This document shows positions 10,812 to 22,100 of a stretch of 64,000 nt of DNA, in pieces. The DNA lies in the NCBI GenBank assembly GCA_021927905.1, contig BLLK01000027.1, forward strand, positions 248,001-312,000. Direction: 5' to 3'. Under the pieces are notes generated by a model that was given only the letters and a program-made list of their open reading frames with translations, had not been told where the DNA came from and did no database searches. Position numbers and translations under genes: made by a program. The DNA is from Chaetoceros tenuissimus (taxonomy: Eukaryota > Bacillariophyta > Thalassiosirophyceae > Chaetocerotales > Chaetocerotaceae). Every line of letters starts with the position of its first letter. Position 1 is the first letter of the stretch.

Positions 10812-12512
10812 ATGGCGACATCTCTTGACCAGATTCGGGAATCTCTAGCAACCCTCGAAAGCTACAAATTACCAGATTGGTACAAACAAATTTTGGCTGA
10901 AAATGAAAAGAGTTCCAATGGTAACTCTACAGATATACACAGTCAACCTCTTTTGGATCCTCAAACAACACAAAGATATCAACAAGCTCGATCGAAATAC
11001 CTCAAAGCTGCAATCAATGCTCGCATCATTCATCACTTGAAATCTATCCATTATGGTGAAGACCCATCGAGACCTGCCATAGACTTGCCATCACCCATCA
11101 CACAAGAAGAAAAGCAAGAGCTCGAAGAGAAAATTCATTCGGCAAAAGAATCTCTTGCGAAATCTATTCATTCTGTAAAGTCAAGTTATGAATCTGTAGC
11201 GTACAAATATCAACTCTTGACTCAAAAACGCGCACAATTGCAACAAATTGTCAAACAGATGGAGGAGAATGGTCAAGTTGTCACTCTTGATTCCATGGAA
11301 GATCAAATGGATGAAAATGATTCGTTACTTACAAAGACTGAAGTTGATGCTCAGAATGAAAGAATTGAATCATTGATGCGTGAAAAGAGTGAAATGGAAG
11401 CCAAGTTGCGTAAAATTCGTATGGAGAGCCAAGTGGTTCAAGGTGAAGTGGAACGCAAGAAGGAATTGTTGGTGGAACTCATGGGCGATGAGCAAAAGAG
11501 CGATGGAAGAATTTCTCCACAGTCTATTGTAGAATGGATGGAGAGTGCAGATGTAGATGCCATCAATGAAGAAGCAGAACAATTGAAACAACAGGCTCAA
11601 GAGTATAGGGATATTAGTGATTACTACGAGTCAACCAAGAGTGCCATTGAAGTGATTAGCGGTATTAAGATACTCTCTATTACAGATGCACAACCTAATG
11701 ACTCTGAAGATGTAGTTATGGAAAGTCCAACAAAAACTAGTTCCAGGAAAAAGATGGACGCTTCTCCAAGTAAAAGTGATTCTTCTCTTCCTGACGGTTC
11801 TATTATGCTTAAGGTGCAACTGCTTGAACAGCACATCATTGATATCACACTTGCAAATACGGCTAGTAATAATCGCATGGCATCTGTCTCCGCAGCGAAT
11901 GGATCTATTGATATGTTCCGAGTTGTTTCTGCAAATCTTGTTACCTCATCGACTTTATCTGATACTCTTGAAGATGAAGAGGAACGTCAGCGCAATTCTC
12001 TCCCTACAGTTTCAATCACGATTCCACCTTTGAACGACTTGGTTGCTCTTGCTGCTAATCTTGAACCTGTTCAGGATCTCAAATTCCTTTTGCGAGAATC
12101 GTTAGCAAGAATTCGTACTCTTTCCTCAAGGTTGAATGAGTTGGCATTGTTGAGAACTAAATACTTGACCAAAATTACAGACCCCACCAAGAATAAAATC
12201 AAATATGGTTATGGAGGAGAAGACCAAGAAATTTTCTGCTCCCTCAAGTCGCAAATTACTGCGGTTCTTAGATTATCTGCAGACTGTCCTATATTGAAGG
12301 GAAGTGTTTACATTCAACGCCTTGTAGGATGTGGAGGTTGGTCCGAATCTGTTCTACAAAAGATCAAGAATAAAGTCAATGACCAGAGGTTTCACAGTCC
12401 TGTTGATCTCATGGACTTTTTGGTTGAAGAAATTGATCGTGTTGTGGAAAAAGACGGTGTGAAGATGCCAAAGACTCCTGTTCTATTGCAACGAAAAAAG
12501 GATCGAGCATGA
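10812..12512 (+). CDS. Coiled-coil protein with conserved C-terminal globular region
   Basis: 566 aa, intronless. Long heptad-like helices occupy about 85-280 (many E/K/Q with regular L/I/M), an acidic linker with SPTK and SPSK motifs follows, and the last about 170 residues look globular, with the conserved-looking string ADCPILKGSVYIQRLVGCGGW. A short coiled coil followed by an RWD-like globular end is the layout of several kinetochore subunits (Spc24/25, KNL1, CENP-O), so a kinetochore role is possible, but I cannot identify a family from residues alone. SP/TP sites fit cell-cycle phosphorylation. It shares a divergent promoter with FANCM. Confidence 0.6.
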   Translation: MATSLDQIRESLATLESYKLPDWYKQILAENEKSSNGNSTDIHSQPLLDPQTTQRYQQARSKYLKAAINARIIHHLKSIHYGEDPSRPAIDLPSPITQEEKQELEEKIHSAKESLAKSIHSVKSSYESVAYKYQLLTQKRAQLQQIVKQMEENGQVVTLDSMEDQMDENDSLLTKTEVDAQNERIESLMREKSEMEAKLRKIRMESQVVQGEVERKKELLVELMGDEQKSDGRISPQSIVEWMESADVDAINEEAEQLKQQAQEYRDISDYYESTKSAIEVISGIKILSITDAQPNDSEDVVMESPTKTSSRKKMDASPSKSDSSLPDGSIMLKVQLLEQHIIDITLANTASNNRMASVSAANGSIDMFRVVSANLVTSSTLSDTLEDEEERQRNSLPTVSITIPPLNDLVALAANLEPVQDLKFLLRESLARIRTLSSRLNELALLRTKYLTKITDPTKNKIKYGYGGEDQEIFCSLKSQITAVLRLSADCPILKGSVYIQRLVGCGGWSESVLQKIKNKVNDQRFHSPVDLMDFLVEEIDRVVEKDGVKMPKTPVLLQRKKDRA

Positions 12513-12886
12513 TTGAGATAATTAGGGTTACCAATTTGATAGAGGGATACGAAATACGTACATAATAGTGTCATAAACACCATGATTTCAATATTATACT
12601 CTATTCTACACATTGTGATCATATTAAATGCAATAGTAGGTACCATAGTGACGGACAATAGTACTAGTTAGGAGAGTTAGGAGTAATAGGTACCCCAATG
12701 ACTAACAAATCGTCATGGTTCCATCGAATATTCCTAACGTAATTCTAACCTCCATGTCAACAATCATAAAATATCACATTATATATATTCTGTAGACTAT
12801 CAAAGCTTTAAAAAAGTGATAAAAATAAATAAAGAATACATAGCTACATTTTTTAGCATAAAAACTTCTTCCATTAACTTCCTAAT
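12513..12886. other. AT-rich spacer before the PhyH-Tudor gene
   Basis: A 374-bp AT-rich intergenic stretch. Its last 30 bp (from 12857) belong to the inverted-duplication arm and match the region just upstream of the second copy. A TACGTA palindrome sits at 12555. Nothing else seen. Confidence 0.5.
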
Positions 12887-15800
12887 ATGGTTGCAGAAAA
12901 TGTTAACGAGAGCCTAACAGCTCTTCGTCAGCAAATCCTTCTATACGATGGACTTGATTCAAAAAGTGAAGCAGTGAAATTTGCTTTGAAAACGATTGAC
13001 GATGTTCAGAAGGAAAGGGTGCATGTGGCAGACAAGGATGTGCCTAGGCAACCAGCAGAGATAACAATAGATAATGGCAAACTAGAAGAAGTGAAAGTCA
13101 GGAAAATAAACAAAGACAAAGTTGAGAAAAAGACCTTTGGAGTTCTCTCTTTCGTCTTTGCTTTTTTGCGATTCTTGATTGCTGAACTACCTCTTGTAGT
13201 TTTGATGTCATTTGCTGTCGCTGCACATGTTGGTGAATATGTGTATAGAGCTTATTTGGACCCTCAAATTGATCTAATGGAATATACCGATCTTAACAGA
13301 ACAGTTGATCGTACTTTTTATCAAATGAATTGCGATGCTAGTGATATTTCTACACTCGATCCTCAAGATCTATATATACAAAGTCACTTCACTACAAAAA
13401 ATTCTGTGGATCATATGTTGACGCATGGAATGAGTGTATACAAGAATATTTTGAAGAAAGATACTGCAATCAAGCTAAGAGAATGGATACTTGAGCGAAA
13501 CAAGTCACTCAACAAAGGCGATGAGATTGATGTCATTGCAAATGAGAATCGCTGGTCATTTTACATTGGGGCAAACGAAGATCCTATTGTGACTGAAGCA
13601 ATCAAAGAAGTTGCAAATCATGAAATCTTTCTTCCAGCAGTGGAGAAGATCGTCGGTACGAATCCTGCTATCATTGAAATGACGGCGATCACTTCAGCTT
13701 ATGGCGCAAAAGATCAAATTTGGCATTATGATATTCCTGCAGAAGGATCTCCTGCAAAGTATGGTCGATCATTTATCCCCAGCTATTCGCTTTTCATGAA
13801 TCTTCAAGATACGACTGCTGCAATGGGAGCAACTGAGGTATGCCCCGGAACATATAGATGCACAAACTCGGGAGATTTTGACGCTTACCAAGAAGACGGC
13901 TTTCCAGTTAGTGGAGATGGTGTATGGGAGCAAGGCGATGCAGTGTTTATGAACCAGCAAAGTTATCATCGAGGAGCAGCACATACCGATCCAAACGGTC
14001 CTCATAGAGTATTATTTATCATAACTTTCGCCCCACGACCAATGGATATTAAATATGAGACACGTCTAGTTGGACAGGGAGGATCTTATTCCTTAAGATG
14101 GGATATGTGGGGACATACATTAAATGATTTCCGATCATCAGAGTCAAGAATGGTACAGCCTTGGACAACCTTGCGCTCATTGGGAATTTATAAACCAAAA
14201 GAGTATCAATGGGGATGGGATTGGATCACACAGCAATCCATGCGTTTAGCAAATGGAGACACAGGATACGATGAAAGTGAGTTTGAGCCTATGGTGGACG
14301 ACATACGTAGCTTCCTACCAAATATTTTCAATGTTGAAGTATCAAGGGGGATGGGATACAAAGAATATTTTCAAAGTATGACCAAGAGGTTCAAAGAGAT
14401 ATTTACCAAGATTGCTTTGTGGGCAAGTGGTGTCTATGTTGTCATCTCTTTATATGTTTCTGTACTCCTTCATGTGGTACTTTCGAGACGTGAATATCAT
14501 ACATCACCTATCAAGGGTGCCATGAGATCTATTTCGCGTGTTGCTATGCTTGATGCAGTAGTAGTATGTATCGGCTATCTACTTATCTGCCGTACAGACA
14601 ATTCTGACTGGGCAAAAGCTATCAGGTCTAAAACATTATACTCATCGGCATTTCTCTCTGTACCACAAATAATAGAAGAAAAGCCTCTCGCAGTTGTATC
14701 CAGAAAAGATATGTTAATTAGTGACCGTCTTGATTTCAAGAATTTAGGTAGTCTCAGTGATATGCTTGACTTTCATGGAGGAAATGTGAAGTTTAGATCA
14801 GTTATAAGCGGAGGATCAAAGATTGTTCAGAATTTGACCCCTGAAGAAGTAGAAATGTTAGTTGAGGATGTTGTAGATGGTTTAAGAAGAGAAGGGACAC
14901 GTTTGCTGCTTCAAAATCACAATGCAGACTGGGTTGAGTTGTCTGTTGAAGATGCGAAAGCTTACACTAAGCAGTATTTATTTCTGGAGACGAACAATGC
15001 TGTGAAAGCAATACATAGAGAGTCTCGGTACCTCGAATCTTCCTTTAAGTATGGGTTGAAATACAAGGGTGCTATGGCACAAAGGTATGGCCCTGCGCTT
15101 GTAAAAAATCTTACAAAAAGCATTCTTGACAATGCAGGGGTTCCATACTTCGATCCTTACCCTTTGTCTGGGAACAGTTTAAGTACACCCAAGTCATCAA
15201 GTTCTTCTCAAAAGAAAGTAATGCCAACGCCTTTTGGAATGCCTAGATTCGCATTATTATATCCTCAAAAATCCTTTTCACTGCAGCGAACCACATCATC
15301 TATTCCAAAGAAGATTCAAATAGAAAAAGGAGGAATGTTGAAAGTTGGAGACATTGTGGAAGCCAAATATGAAGGGTCTTACAACGAGTTCTACAAGGGA
15401 CAGATTATGGACGTTCAGGAAGGTAATATTGTTGATGTTTTGTATTCAAATGGATTATACAATGAACTTGACCAGAGTCATGTGAAAGCTTTTGTTCCGT
15501 ACTACGAAGGGGAATCAATCGAAGTCAAGAGATCCGTAGATGGTGCCTTTTTGCCAGCAGTAGTGACAGGCATTATATCCGAAACAGCAATTTACGTTCG
15601 TATGAATGATAACAACAAGAGACGAAGAGTAGATCATTCAAATGTAAGAAGAGTGAAACAGTTCAAGGTGGGGGATCCAGTGTTTGCCCCGTTCAATGAC
15701 AGTGGTGAATTCTTTCCAGCCAAAATAGTTAAGGAAAACGCTGACGGAACAGTAAATTTATTATTTGACGATGGTGATAAGGAAAACAATGTAGAGAAGA

Positions 15801-15887
15801 GAGTTCTCGAAGCTATCGAGTACATTTAGATTTAAAACTGAGAGTATAGATCGAAGGTATTTACAGTCACATTAGCAATATTTGTCA
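12857..15887 (+). repeat. Inverted duplication, left arm
   Basis: This segment is repeated in inverted orientation at 19128-22191. Homology begins about 30 bp before the start codon and ends about 58 bp after the stop codon, so it covers one whole gene with little flank. The arms are separated by 3,240 bp holding two unrelated genes. Confidence 0.9.
12887..15829 (+). CDS. Membrane PhyH-type 2-oxoglutarate dioxygenase with Tudor/Agenet-like tail, copy 1
   Basis: 980 aa, intronless. A charged N-terminus is followed by a long hydrophobic segment (about 84-120), then a phytanoyl-CoA-dioxygenase-like domain (about 175-385). Iron ligands can be read as H280-x-D282 (WHYDI) and H361 (SYHRG), with R374 (GPHRVLF) as the 2-oxoglutarate-binding Arg. 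Two further membrane segments lie near 508-530 and 548-566 (LWASGVYVVISLYVSVLLHVV; MLDAVVVCIGYLLIC). The last about 170 residues hold three tandem Tudor/Agenet-like units, each starting like 'hkVGDhVeAk...G.fy.gqI' (for example VGDIVEAKYEGSYNEFYKG and VGDPVFAPFNDSGEFFPAKI). The substrate is unknown. It is about 92% identical to the inverted copy at 19185-22157. Family of each domain is fairly clear; the combination is unusual. Confidence 0.85.
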   Translation: MVAENVNESLTALRQQILLYDGLDSKSEAVKFALKTIDDVQKERVHVADKDVPRQPAEITIDNGKLEEVKVRKINKDKVEKKTFGVLSFVFAFLRFLIAELPLVVLMSFAVAAHVGEYVYRAYLDPQIDLMEYTDLNRTVDRTFYQMNCDASDISTLDPQDLYIQSHFTTKNSVDHMLTHGMSVYKNILKKDTAIKLREWILERNKSLNKGDEIDVIANENRWSFYIGANEDPIVTEAIKEVANHEIFLPAVEKIVGTNPAIIEMTAITSAYGAKDQIWHYDIPAEGSPAKYGRSFIPSYSLFMNLQDTTAAMGATEVCPGTYRCTNSGDFDAYQEDGFPVSGDGVWEQGDAVFMNQQSYHRGAAHTDPNGPHRVLFIITFAPRPMDIKYETRLVGQGGSYSLRWDMWGHTLNDFRSSESRMVQPWTTLRSLGIYKPKEYQWGWDWITQQSMRLANGDTGYDESEFEPMVDDIRSFLPNIFNVEVSRGMGYKEYFQSMTKRFKEIFTKIALWASGVYVVISLYVSVLLHVVLSRREYHTSPIKGAMRSISRVAMLDAVVVCIGYLLICRTDNSDWAKAIRSKTLYSSAFLSVPQIIEEKPLAVVSRKDMLISDRLDFKNLGSLSDMLDFHGGNVKFRSVISGGSKIVQNLTPEEVEMLVEDVVDGLRREGTRLLLQNHNADWVELSVEDAKAYTKQYLFLETNNAVKAIHRESRYLESSFKYGLKYKGAMAQRYGPALVKNLTKSILDNAGVPYFDPYPLSGNSLSTPKSSSSSQKKVMPTPFGMPRFALLYPQKSFSLQRTTSSIPKKIQIEKGGMLKVGDIVEAKYEGSYNEFYKGQIMDVQEGNIVDVLYSNGLYNELDQSHVKAFVPYYEGESIEVKRSVDGAFLPAVVTGIISETAIYVRMNDNNKRRRVDHSNVRRVKQFKVGDPVFAPFNDSGEFFPAKIVKENADGTVNLLFDDGDKENNVEKRVLEAIEYI

Positions 15888-16973
15888 TATAAAACTTCAC
15901 GATTGTTCCTGAAGTTTTTTTCAAGGGCTCCGAACTCAGCCCCAGGTTGTTTGTGATCTTTCTTCATTCCTACTGACCTTCCAGGGAGAGAATTTTAATC
16001 AATAGGTGCTTGATGTGCTTGGGCAGGAACGTACGTACTGTTCTAGTCCTTGGACATAGAATAGAAACAAGCCAATCTTATTTCAAGCTTATTTTCACTT
16101 CTATATGACGCTGGAGTGCATGACATAGTAATCATTCTTGCATTAGAACCGAAAACACAAGTCTAGATAATAGAACTTCAGCATGAAGAACATTTTCTGA
16201 CATGGAATCCAGAGAACATACTTAAGCTTTGCATATTAGACTAAGAGCTGTCTTCCAAGGAAAGCAATGACCAAGCAAGTCGGATTAGACCCTTAGTAAG
16301 GTAGTAAGGTCATTGCAACATTCATATTGTTTTAGGCATTTTGACAATCTCCAAGATTTGCTAGAGAAGTGAGGTGGACTTTCGACCCACCTCCAACTTA
16401 TTACCGGATGGACCTTTAAGTTGTAAGTTGTGTGGCTATCAGTTGAATATCACATGTTTGAGATATGTAGTGGAAGGAAAACACCCAATGCGGCTTTAAT
16501 TTTATAAGTACTGTACTTCGTGCATGTTTTCAACTTCCCAGAACTCTGTTTGTAAGCTCCTTTTCTCGTCATCTTGTAGTACGTAGGCTACCAAGTTCTA
16601 GAATTATATTTCACTCAATAGTGAGCTTTTATTGTGTTTTTGTAATATATATTAAATTGATTATGCCAAACAATCAAATCAAATAGAAATGATCAAATAG
16701 ATCTTTCATCATAATCTATGAAAATAAATATGGGTTGAAAAGACCTGCGAGCAGAGCGAAGTGAAAGAATAAAATAATGACACCCATAGCTAGCTACGTA
16801 GCCCTATCAGAATTGACTAGCCGATAAAGTCGGCATCAAATTTTTCACACTACAAAAACGACAAAACGTGAAGGAGCGATGAAATCATCAAAGAAAGGAC
16901 ATCACATCACTTCTGTTCCGTAAAATCAATATAATTGACCAAATATATGGGCTCAACACCATAATCGCGGAAG
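15830..16973. other. Gene-free spacer inside the inverted duplication
   Basis: 1,144 bp without a convincing open frame. The first 58 bp are the end of the left arm. It contains three TACGTA palindromes (16032, 16580, 16795) and a small hairpin at 16371-16393 (GAGGTGG, 9-nt loop, CCACCTC). I see no tRNA, transposon end or conserved ORF. Confidence 0.5.
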
Positions 16974-17765
16974 ATGAACACACCTAGTCATAATCCTCTT
17001 GATGCTGGTGCGATTCCTGTTTTAAGGGATCCACAGGAACTCAAAGAGGCTCTATTCCTGTTTCAACATGTTCTAGAGCAGACTAGGCGGAACCCAGATC
17101 CATCCATCGAGAGATATCTACCTTCCCAGAGTTTCATAGACTCCATTACAAAACTGCTAGAGGTGAATGGAATATGTGTGAAGGAAATGGACGCTAATGA
17201 GAAGACAATTGGAAGACCACTTCAGTCCAAAGCAAAACAAGAAGAGAACAGTCAAATTGAAAATGTTGGAATTCCGCCAATGTCACCGAGCGATCAAAGA
17301 GATGACGATGATAGCCATACAACATTAGAATGTAAAAAGCCAAAAGCAAGAAAGCTAGATTTTGACTTTTTGAATGACAAGCAAGTTGATGAATGCAAAG
17401 TGAAAGTAGAAAAGAAACTGTCACCTCCCATCAATCCTCCATTGACACCGCCACCAGCTGTACACGATACACCAAAAGTCATGAAACGTAACGAGGAAGG
17501 TGGCCGTGTATGGAACATGTCTACACCTAGATCAAGAAGAAAGCGAAGAAAAAAGTATGGAGGGTCAATGAATAAAAAATTCAAACATTTGGGGTCATTG
17601 CTATCTGAAAAGCCAAAGAATGTAGAGGGAATTCCATCGAGCATTCAGATTGACGATAAAAAGCAAATAACTCTATCACCAGTTGGTATCTCGGCGACTC
17701 AAGATCAAATTTCAAATGATGATTTTGCGTTTCATTCGCAATCTTCTTTACCAAATGGCTTTTGA
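16974..17765 (+). CDS. Small basic nuclear-type protein of unknown function
   Basis: 263 aa, intronless. A short helical N-terminus (LKEALFLFQHVLEQTRR...ITKLLEVNGI, residues 20-70) is followed by a disordered tail. The tail contains proline-directed sites (LSPP, PLTPPP, STPRSRRKRRKK) and a strong basic nuclear-localisation cluster RSRRKRRKK. TP sites placed next to basic clusters resemble cyclin-dependent-kinase substrates. No family is recognised; the ORF is supported by length, codon character and a clean start. It lies in the spacer of the inverted duplication and is transcribed in the same direction as copy 1. Confidence 0.6.
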   Translation: MNTPSHNPLDAGAIPVLRDPQELKEALFLFQHVLEQTRRNPDPSIERYLPSQSFIDSITKLLEVNGICVKEMDANEKTIGRPLQSKAKQEENSQIENVGIPPMSPSDQRDDDDSHTTLECKKPKARKLDFDFLNDKQVDECKVKVEKKLSPPINPPLTPPPAVHDTPKVMKRNEEGGRVWNMSTPRSRRKRRKKYGGSMNKKFKHLGSLLSEKPKNVEGIPSSIQIDDKKQITLSPVGISATQDQISNDDFAFHSQSSLPNGF

Positions 17766-18323
17766 AACAAAGAAATTGTATTGTAGGGAAATAGAAAATA
17801 ATTTGTAAAAAAGAGTAAAACTAGTATATTGAACATATATTTCCGTGAAATGTATTCAACGACTTCTATCTCAGTTAGGAAATAGGTGCATTATTGAAAT
17901 TGCAAAGAGAGGTTAAAAGTGGCGAAAGGGACTTTTGCCATGGACCTATGTTCATCCGGTTTTCAACTTTTGACCGTGTGATCATTCAATCTTTTAGTAA
18001 TAGAGGATTTTTTCATTGATCTCCAAATCAAACAATCTGGTAATGAAAATAAACATAAATTCCAAGATTACGGAATAGCTCGCACTAGCTCACAGTAAAA
18101 CTTCTGGAAGAACAATGACATTGTAAAGAACCCGCTGATGGAAAGGAGTCTAGGGGGTCACATTACTGATCAAAAATTAAAATGGGGATGATGGCAGGGG
18201 GTTCGCATTGGCTAAAACCCCTCCAACGCAACAAAGGCAAAAGGCTGAAAGGCTAACAACTAACAACCATAGATCAAAGATCGAGTACATAATCATAAAA
18301 CAATTTGCTATAAAAAAATAGAC
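17766..18323. other. Intergenic spacer
   Basis: 558 bp between two co-directional genes. It is AT-rich; GGGGGTTCG...AACCCC near 18197-18226 can pair as a short stem. Presumed promoter of PITHD1. Nothing else recognised. Confidence 0.4.
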
Positions 18324-19049
18324 ATGGCTTGCACAGGACATTCACACGATCATGATCATGAAGATCAACTTGGGCTTTCTCTTTTACAATATATCGACCA
18401 GAGTCAAGTCTTCTGTTTGAATGAACATAGGGAGAACGCTGGAAGGTCAGTCTTGAAGCCTTATGAGGATAGACTTAGTTTGGAACCAAATCTTCAATCT
18501 CCTAGAGATGACGATGATATTGAGTTATTGATGCATATTCCATTTACAGAGGCTGTTACAATCAGATCTATTTGCGTTAGTGGACGAGCGTCAATATTTA
18601 AACCTGATGACGAAGATGAATCAACATCTGCTCCATTTACTTGCAAAGTTTTCGCCAATCGTACTGATTTGGATTTTGACACAGCGCGGGAATTAGAGCC
18701 TGATGTTAAAATTGAGCTTTTGCCACCTGAACATTTGGCAGAGGTCCAAACAGACGATTCTAAAGGACCAGGGACTCTTGACTTTCCTTTGCGACCTGCA
18801 TCGAAATTCAAGATGTGCACTTCCATAACTCTTTTCTTCGGCGACAATTATGCAAAAATCATGGCCGAAGCTGAGGGCAATGACGATGAAGATGTTATTC
18901 CTACAGAAATAAATTATATCGGCTTCAAAGGAAGCGGTACATCCGTAAAACGTCAAGCCGTGGAATGTGTCTACGAGACAAGAGGCATGAAGAAAGATCA
19001 CAAACAACCTGGGGCTGAATTCGGAGCCAAGGAGGGTCCTTCTATCTAA
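18324..19049 (+). CDS. PITHD1: PITH domain-containing protein
   Basis: 241 aa, intronless, full length. The His-rich start (MACTGHSHDHDHED) and the following SLLQYIDQSQVFCLNEHRENAGRSVLKPYEDR match the beginning of PITHD1 homologs. The beta-rich PITH domain runs from about 40 to 215 (DIELLMHIPFTEAVTIRSICV...NYIGFKGSGT). The PITH domain is also found at the C-terminus of thioredoxin-like protein 1, where it binds the proteasome; PITHD1 itself is implicated in proteasome regulation in animals. Here there is no thioredoxin domain. It converges on the second PhyH-Tudor copy with a 135-bp gap. Confidence 0.92.
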   Translation: MACTGHSHDHDHEDQLGLSLLQYIDQSQVFCLNEHRENAGRSVLKPYEDRLSLEPNLQSPRDDDDIELLMHIPFTEAVTIRSICVSGRASIFKPDDEDESTSAPFTCKVFANRTDLDFDTARELEPDVKIELLPPEHLAEVQTDDSKGPGTLDFPLRPASKFKMCTSITLFFGDNYAKIMAEAEGNDDEDVIPTEINYIGFKGSGTSVKRQAVECVYETRGMKKDHKQPGAEFGAKEGPSI

Positions 19050-19127
19050 AGCACAAGTAGTACTGTATATATCCAAATAGGAATTTCAAGAAAAAACTAA
19101 AGGGAATGCATGTAGAGAATTTCAATG

Positions 19128-22100
19128 TGACAAACATTGCTAATGTGAATGTAAATATCTTCATCTATACTCTCAGTTTGAAATCTAAATGTACTCGATA
19201 GCTTCGAGCACTCGTTTCTCTACATTGTTTTCCTTGTCACCATCGTCAAATAACAAATTTACTGTTCCGTCAGCGTTTTCCTTCACTATTTTGGCTGGAA
19301 AGAATTCACCACTGTTATTGAATGGGGCAAACACTGGATCTCCAACTTTGAACTGTTTCACTCTTCTTACATTTGAATGATCTACTCTTCGTCTCTTGTT
19401 GTTATCATTCATACGAACGTAAATTGCTGTTTCGGATATAATGCCTGTCACTACTGCTGGCAAAAAGGCGCCATCTGTGGATCTCTTGACTTCGACTGAT
19501 TCCCCTTCGTAGTATGGAACAAAAGCTTTCACATGACTCTGGTCAAGTCCTTTGTCAATTTCGCCATCTGAATACAATACATCAACAATACTACCTTCCT
19601 GAACACTCACAATCTGCCCCTTATAGAACTCGTTGAATGCCCCTTGATATTTGGCTTCCACAATATCTCCAACTTTCAACATTCCTCCTTTTCCTACTTG
19701 AATCTTTTTTGGAATGGATGATGTGGTTCGCTGAAGTGAAATAGATCTGTGAGGATATAATAATGTGAATCTAGGCTTTCCAAAAGGCTTTGGCATTTCT
19801 TTCTTCATAGCAGAACTTGACGACTTGGGATTATTCAAACTGTTCCCAGACAAAGGGTAAGGATCGAAGTATGGAACCCCTGCATTGTCAAGAATGCTTT
19901 TTGTAAGATTTTTTACAAGCGCAGGGCCATATCTTTGTGCCATAGCACCCTTGTATTTTAACCCATACTTGAAGGAAGATTCGAGATACCGAGACTCTCT
20001 ATGTATTGCTTTCACAGCATTGTTCGTCTCCAGAAATAAATACTGCTTAGTGTAAGCTTTCGCATCTTCAACAGACAACTCAACCCAGTCTGCATTGTGA
20101 TTTTGTAGCAGCAAACGTGTCCCTTCTCTTCTTAAACCATCTACAACATCCTCAACTAACATTTCTACTTCTTCAGGGGTCAAATTCTGAACAATCTTTG
20201 ATCCTCCGCTTATTATAGATCTAAACATCACATTTCCACCATGAAAGTCAAGCATATCACTGAGACTACCTAAATTCTTGAAATCAAGACGGTCACTAAT
20301 TAACATATCTTTTCTGGATAAAACTGCGAAAGGCTTTTCTTCTATTATTTGTGGTACAGAGAGAAATGCCGATGAGTATAATGTTTTAGACCTGATAGCT
20401 TTTGCCCAGTCAGAATTGTCTGTACGGCAGATAAGTAGATAGCCGATACATACTACTACTGCATCAAGCATAGCAACACGCCAAATAGATCTCATGGCAC
20501 CCTTGATAGGTGATCCAAAATGTTTATTTCTCGAAAGTACCACATGAAGGAGTAAAGAAAGAAACAAAGAGATAACAACGTAGACACCACTTGCCCACAA
20601 AGCAATCTTGGTCAATACATCTTTGAACCTCTCTGTCATACTTTGAAAATATTCTTTGTATCCCATCCCCCTTGATATTTCAACATTGAAAATATTTGGT
20701 AGGAAGCCACGTATGTTGTCAACCATAGCTTGAAACTGACTTTCATCTGCGTATCCTATGTCTCCATTTGCTAAACGCATGGATTGCTGTGTGATCCAAT
20801 CCCATCCCCATTGATACTCCTTTGGTTTATAAACTCCCAATGAACGCAAGGTTGTCCAAGGCTGTACCATTCTTGACTCTGATGATCGGAAATCATTTAA
20901 TGTATGTCCCCACATATCCCATTTTAGGGAATAAGATCCTCCCTGCCCAACTAGACGGGTCTCATATTTAATATCCATTGGTCGTGGGGCGAAGGTAATG
21001 ATAAATAATACTCTATGAGGACCGTTTGGATCGGTATGTGCTGCTCCTCGATGAAAACTTTGCTGGTTCATAAACACTGCATCGCCTTGCTCCCATACAC
21101 CATCTCCACTAACTTGAAAGCCATCTTCTCGACAGGTTCTGTCTGAATCTGAATTTGTGCATCTATATGTTCCGGGGCATACCTCAGTTGCTCCCATTGC
21201 AGCAGTCGTATCTTGAAGATTCATGAACAGTGAATAGCTGGGGATGAATGATCGACCATACTTTGCAGGTGATCCTTCTGCAACAATATCATGATGCCAA
21301 AATTGATCTTCTGCGCCATAAGCACTTGTAATAGCTGTCATCTCAATTATTGCTGGATTCGTACCGACGATCTTCTCCACTGCTGGAAGAAAGATTTTAT
21401 GATTTGCAACTTCTTTGATTGCTTCAGTCACAATAGGATCTTCGTTTGCCCCAATGTAAAATGACCAGCGATTCTCATTTGCAATGACATCAATCTCATC
21501 GCCTTTGTTGAGTGACTTGTTGCGCTCAAGTATCCATTCTCTTAGCTTGCTTGCAGTATCTTTCTTCAAAATATTCTTGTATACACTCATTCCATGCGTC
21601 AACATATGATCTACAGAATCTTTTGTAGTGAAGTGACTTTGTATATATAGATCTTGAGGATCAAGTGTAGAAATATCACTAGCATCGCAATTCATTTGAT
21701 AATAAGTACGATCAACTGTTTTGTTATGATCGGTATATTCCATCAGATCAATTTGAGGGTCCAGATATACTCTATACACGTATTCACCAACATGTGCAGC
21801 GACAGCAAATGACATCAAAACTACAAGAGGCAGTTCAGCAATCAAGAATCGCAAAAAAGCAAAGACGAAAGAGAGAACTCCAAAGTTCTTTTTCTCAACC
21901 TTGTCTTTGTTTGTTTTCCTAACTTTCACTTCTTCTAGTTTGCCATTATCTATTGTTATCTCTGATATACCATTTGTTTTCTCGCGTTCTGGTTGTCTAG
22001 GCACATCCTTGTCTGCCATATGCACCCTTTCCTTCTGAACATCGTCAATCGTCTTCAAAGCAAATTTCACTGCTTCACTTTTTGAATCAAGTCCATCGTA

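Noticed and set aside
15830-16973. tRNA gene in the duplication spacer
   Set aside because: No B-box-like GGTTCGANTCC with matching acceptor stems was found.
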